In this document: piece after piece, positions 59,373 to 64,000 of the stretch | Layout of the letters: each line of letters opens with the position of its first letter | Position numbering within the stretch: the stretch's first letter is position 1 | NCBI GenBank assembly: GCA_020226215.1 | Contig: CM035229.1 | Span: forward strand, 88,181,343-88,245,342 | Length of the DNA: 64,000 nt | Direction: 5' to 3' | Source: Sindora glabra | Taxonomy: Eukaryota; Streptophyta; Magnoliopsida; Fabales; Fabaceae | Translations under genes and position numbers: made by a program | The notes under the pieces: model-generated | What the model was told of the DNA's origin: nothing | The model's database searches: none | Seen by the model: only the letters and a program-made list of their open reading frames with translations

Positions 59373-59759
59373 TGTTATATTACACCTCTCAAAAATTAGA
59401 ATTTATTTTTATTTATTTATTTTGTATTTATGTACACATAATTTTTTTTAATTATTATAAGTATGATTAGAATAATATTTTATACCAAAAAATTAGAGTT
59501 TTATGATAAATATAGGAAGAATGAAGCTAATTAAATGATTATGTAAAATTAAATTTGAATGAAGGTATGGGAAGGAAATTTAGGATTATAATTCCCTTAG
59601 AATGCCTTTGACTGTCCTTTTAAATTACCAAACTACCATTAACACTTTAAAAACCTAACTCTTCTTCTCTTTTATTTTCTCAGCCACTACTATTAAATTC
59701 CTTTTTCCCTATCTTCTTTCTTAATTTCTCCATTTCCAATCTATCAAGCTCAAGCAAGA
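59373..59759 (+). repeat. LTR family G, 5' part, interrupted
   Basis: Begins TGTTATATTACACCTCTC and matches the first 400 bases of the LTR at 23881-25503 and the inverted copy at 3232-5069 (GGATTATAATTCCCTTAGAATGCC, then TCAGCCACTAC and a TCAAGCTCAAGCAAGA segment). It is cut at 59760 by the next element. The rest should resume beyond the right edge. Confidence 0.7.
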
Positions 59760-62224
59760 TGTCACAACCCAAACTTGATTGCAATCGGTACAAATTCCAC
59801 TATTTGGTTTCCATCGACATTGACACTTACTTGCATTAATTATACCTAGCAAAAATCTTTTTATTTTTATAGCAACCTAAAATTCATTTTAAATTTTTTG
59901 AAAAAATGAATAGACACTCCCTTCTTTTTAAATACTTTCTAAAGGCCACATATCTTAAATTATGAAATCTAAAAATTTTACAAGTTTAATAACTATACAA
60001 AATACATATAGAATATATAACCCTAACATACATAGCATTTATATAGACATAAATAACTCCAGTCCTAGTGTAATTGCAAAAATCTCCTAAAAGATAGCCT
60101 TTGATTTTTCATAGATGTAACAAAACTAGAATGCACTCATCTCAACTTGAAAATATTTAGATTCAAAAAGGATGATTATGAGAATTTAGTGAGAATATAT
60201 CTACCACAATCATACTTTGAATTAACAATATAAAATAGTCATATACTAATTAAGTATTAAGTGAAAAGGCAACCATAAACCAATTTCCTGAATTTCTAAA
60301 ACCAATTTCCTAAATTTCTAAAACACACGAAACCAAATCTTAAGTTGACATGTTACTTACACATAACTTAATTTGCTATCTCACATCATAAATTATAAAA
60401 GTCATAGCCATTTGATTGAACACAATATCATTACCATTTCACATGTAACCCATTCCAAGTGATTTTTAAATAACCAACACAGCTCAATCACATTTGAATC
60501 ATCACAATTACATCACACAAAAATATTTAAGACACATTGTGTCTGTCTTTTAACTCTTGAGTTAACTTTATATCCTTCACAAACATTTCATCCTTGTCCC
60601 TTCAACTTCTACTTTATACCCTTCACAAATATATTATAAAAAATTATCCATCTCGTATTCCTAACATCATCCCCATCTCATCTCTTATCCTATGCCACTC
60701 ATGGCATAATTTATAATATAAGTTATATATTAGAGTTCAAGCTTACACATCATAATCAAAATCCTATCATAATACAAAATAACTAAATCATTATCATAAA
60801 TCATTTCCAAGACATGTAACACAAGTTGATAGCAACACCTTACCTTCTTGGCATGGTCACAAGTAGTCATTCACATTATAATGAATAATTTATCATCACT
60901 AGTCATACTTAATTAACTAACAATAATTAATAGCACTACTATGCCCACTAAACATGGCTAAAGCAATAAATATTCACAATCGTATTATAAATAACAATTC
61001 CATGTGTCTCTGGCATAGCCACAAGGATAGTTTAATAATATCTTATAAAAACTACATATATAGCAACATCTATATATATTATTAACATCAATATCAATAT
61101 GCCAACATTACTCGACTTTCTAAAAATATGTAAAAAATATTTTTTCTTAGCTCAAGTTTAGATTATCTAAAATATTAAGGTTAATAACATAGAGAGGCTT
61201 TAATCATGCTATTTTAACACTCTATAACATAAAAATCATATTTTTCCATGCTATCATCATGTATTTCAAAATATACACAAATGAAGTTTCTTAAACCAAG
61301 CTTAAATCAACCAAAATTTGAAGTTCAAATGCATAGATCAACTGAACCCTTCCTGTAATGGCCAATCAAAGCTCAATGATAGTAGAGAGGCATCAAAACT
61401 TAGGCAAAAGAAAAGGGGTTAAAAGCTTGTTATAACTTGTATCTCCAACTACAAGATGTGGCTTTTCGTTATACCGATAAGTGGTGGATAACCATGGACG
61501 ACATGCTAGATCAATGGTAGCTGGTAAACCTTCATGTAATGGTAGTAAGATGGCTAACAAAGGCTAGAGCAGGGAAAAGAAGAGAAAGAAAGAGAGAGTG
61601 TGAGAAAAAAAGGAGAGAGAATGAGAGAACAAGAATACTGGGAGGGAAGAAGAGAAAAGGAAAAGAAAAAAAAGTAAAGATTTTGACCCAATGCTTCTTA
61701 GTGTACTATAAGTTCAAATCCTATTAGATCTCATCCTTTTATCTTTATTCAATTCAATCTTAGTTGTCTATTTTCATTTTAAAAGTTCATATTTCATTAA
61801 AATCCCTCCTTCCTTTAAATTTAAAATCCTAACTTTGATATCTTAATATTATATAATTCTTAAGAGAACCATTTATATAATCATATATATAGACATATAT
61901 ATATTCAAAATTCATCATAACTCATATTTCTAAAATATCCTAAAAAATTTACAAATTCATGGTTAGAAGTTATCCACTAGAATATATATATCTCATGGAC
62001 CTACACTCTCAACTTCCATATTTTTTGATAAATAATATACGTAAAAAAATATTTTAATAATGCTTTCATTAAATAAATATAATAATATCTATTTGATCAA
62101 AATTTAAAATATCTATGTCTCGCTTTAATAGCATAAATATAATTTAATTATCCTTATTCATTTTAATATAAATATCTAGAAGAACTTTATTACAATAAAA
62201 TTTTAAATATTACTTGGAGTATAA
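59760..62224 (-). repeat. 3' LTR of a coding-free LTR element (family H)
   Basis: In plus orientation it opens TGTCACAACCCAAAC at 59760 and matches 63566-64000 over the whole available 435 bases (shared: TTGCATTAATT, AAAAATCTTTTTATTTT, AAAATCTCCTAA, CATCTCAACTTGAAAATAT). In minus orientation the LTR starts at about 62224 after a purine tract (AGAGAAGAAG) preceded by AATTCGAGGACGAATTC, as in chromovirus-like elements. Length about 2.46 kb. The plus strand 61540-61680 is purine-rich (leader). No coding. Host flank at the left end is CAAGA (59755-59759). Confidence 0.75.
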
Positions 62225-63565
62225 TAATCTTCTTCTCTAAAAGAATTCGTCCTCGAATTTCAAAGGTATTATACTAAGATATTAATTGACCAATTATCCT
62301 TGAGTTTTAGATTAAGTACCTAAAATCACCTTGCTCAATTGTCCACACTAGACTAATGATAATATAATAACTTACAATACTTACCACATCACCAATTATG
62401 TTACAATAGTTTCATGATAACTATAAAAGACATAAACATTTCAATAATTCCTAACAATATTTTGTTTTGATAGTAAGGGAAATCAATGAGTACTTTTATC
62501 TTTAACATAAGTCATGGCACACTAGCCATACATAAACATAAAAAAGGTGAAAACTACTGATAAAGAGTTCATCTGCCATTACCTTAACTAGATTCTCATT
62601 GAGAAACCATTTTTAATTTAACCTTAAGGTTAAAAGACAAACAAGATAGGATGAATTGAGTGTACAATTAATTCAAGGTGGATAATTTCGGCTCTAAGTG
62701 ATGGAATCGATTGTGCAATTTATTTCCTTATCTAAGTTTTGCCTCTAAACAAGTAGAGTTGATTATACATTTAATTCTTGTATAAACATTTTCTGAGGTA
62801 TTAAAAAATTGATTGTGTAATCAATTCCCCTATTCTAGATTTGCTGTTGGACAATTGGAATCGATGATGCACTAAAATTTTCAATCCTACAAAAGTTTTA
62901 TACCCAATTCCTCAATCTTACACTCTATGCATTTCCAACATGGTCAAATAATTCCTAGTACTGATAATAGATTCAAGTTAACATATTCATCTACACATTA
63001 AATACACTTAACCAAGTTATGCATATGCACATATTTCGAGAATAATTTAGCATTAAGCAAATTTAAATGGAAAATTAGCCACATCTTGCATAACATAATA
63101 AAAAAATAGGCCTTCCATAAACTAGTTAAAGTATCATCATCAACAATGAATTCAATAGTTCATCCTACAATCTCAAGCACATTCACTTTCTCAATTAACA
63201 AGGAAAAGATGCTACCTTCATTAACATTAGTCACAAACCACAACTTAAGTTTCATTCCACACTTTTTCAAATTATCACATATCTTTAACACTCAAACCAA
63301 AAGCAATTTATAAAATAAATAGTTTATCTTGAAAGATAAACCATAAAGAGACTCAACAAACAAATGAGCAATGACTAATATATATATTAGGAAATCTATG
63401 AAAATCTCAAAAAAATGCCTTAAAGCATAATCAAATATACTCTTATTCATAATCAATATTACTAGCTACATTACCATGAACCTAATATGCTTATCTAAAT
63501 TTGATAGTTAGATTACTCTAGCCTATACACCACTAGAAACCTAGATTATGCTTTAATATCAAACT
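62225..63565 (-). mobile_element. Internal region of a non-coding LTR element (LARD-like)
   Basis: Only 1.34 kb lies between the two homologous LTR ends. A degenerate Met-tRNA primer site (minus TTTGATATTAAAGCATA, 63547-63563) sits next to the LTR at 63566 and a purine tract next to the LTR at 62224. No gag or pol motif is present, so the element is non-autonomous. The internal sequence includes recurring AATTGATTGT / CAATTGATTCC-like motifs (62640-62880). Confidence 0.7.
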
Positions 63566-64000
63566 TGTCACGACCTAAACCTAATCGCGATTAGTACGAA
63601 TTCCACTATCTACATTCCACTAAATTTGACATGTGCTTGCATTAATTCTACTCACTAAAAATCTTTTTATTTTCATGGTGACCCAAAATTAATTCTAATT
63701 TTTTTTATAAAAATGGACAAAGTTTCCCTAATTTTCAAACACTTCTCGAAGGTCACACACCTAAAATTATGAAACATTGAAACGTTTTAGTTTTAACAAC
63801 CCCACAAAATACACATAGAATATACAACCTTAACACATATAACATTTATACAAGCACATATAACTTCACTCCTAATCTAACTATCAAAAATCTCCTAATA
63901 AGGCAGCCTTTAATTCTTCATAGACATAAGAAAACTTGAATGCACTTATCTCAACTTGAAAATATAAAAATTAAAAAAGGATGAGTTATGAAAACTTAAT
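63566..64000 (-). repeat. 5' LTR of the same element, cut by the window edge
   Basis: Starts TGTCACGACCTAAACC in plus orientation and aligns with 59760-60195; the remaining 2 kb lies outside. Differences from the other LTR are numerous, which points to an old insertion. Confidence 0.75.

Noticed and set aside
1..64000. A new multi-gene defence, biosynthetic or signalling cluster
   Set aside because: Only one intact host gene is visible; all other coding signals are transposon proteins with stops or lost catalytic residues.

Overview
This window is AT-rich nuclear DNA from a flowering plant, most likely a eudicot. The evidence is one intron-containing host gene of a plant-specific kinase family, plus a dense set of typical plant transposable elements: Ty3/gypsy of the Athila/Tat and CHD/Tekay-like kinds, hAT elements, a Helitron, an L1-type LINE and solo LTRs. 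No prokaryotic gene organisation, tRNA, rRNA or CRISPR array was seen. All coordinates and alignments are by eye, and family names come from recognised protein motifs, not from a search.

The only gene I regard as a functional host gene is at 32707-35422 (minus strand). It has seven exons and encodes a predicted 764-residue universal-stress-protein (USP) domain plus receptor-like cytoplasmic kinase, of the U-box/USP kinase family (RLCK IX) but without the U-box. The exon lengths sum to a multiple of three and all phases agree.

The left third (1-20200) is a nested transposon stack built into one Helitron. The Helitron Rep/helicase reading frame runs on the minus strand from about 20200 down to 5070 and is split by four insertions: a hAT element (15076-19410), a solo LTR (13274-14838), a second hAT element (5488-11346), and the LTR of a Ty3/gypsy element (3232-5069) whose degenerate gag-pol runs off the left edge. 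Both hAT elements have perfect 8-bp target-site duplications, and removing each one restores the Helitron frame in register.

The middle (20200-32700) holds unassigned AT-rich DNA, a second copy of the gypsy LTR (23881-25503, plus strand), a decayed LINE (25570-27485), and a short non-autonomous hAT element with 8-bp target duplications (28617-29495).

The right half (36800-64000) is Ty3/gypsy and LTR debris. An Athila-like LTR family occurs as LTR A (36995-38427), as an internally deleted plus-strand element (38742-about 43085) and as the 5' LTR of a minus-strand element (53834-55444) whose gag, protease, reverse transcriptase, RNase H and integrase fill 47446-53802. A solo LTR with 5-bp duplication TGTAT lies at 43879-45504. 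A Tat-like minus-strand pol fragment (55445-59372) is interrupted by a solo LTR (56547-58042) with perfect 5-bp duplications; that LTR carries an unusual GC-rich array of six inverted repeats. The right edge is a coding-free LTR element (59760 to beyond 64000) inserted in yet another gypsy LTR. Every transposon coding region shows stops, frameshifts or lost catalytic residues.

I found no undescribed multi-gene system. The most interesting signals are the inverted-repeat array inside the 56547 LTR, the Helitron acting as a repeated insertion target, and the well-preserved gene structure of the 5.9-kb hAT element.
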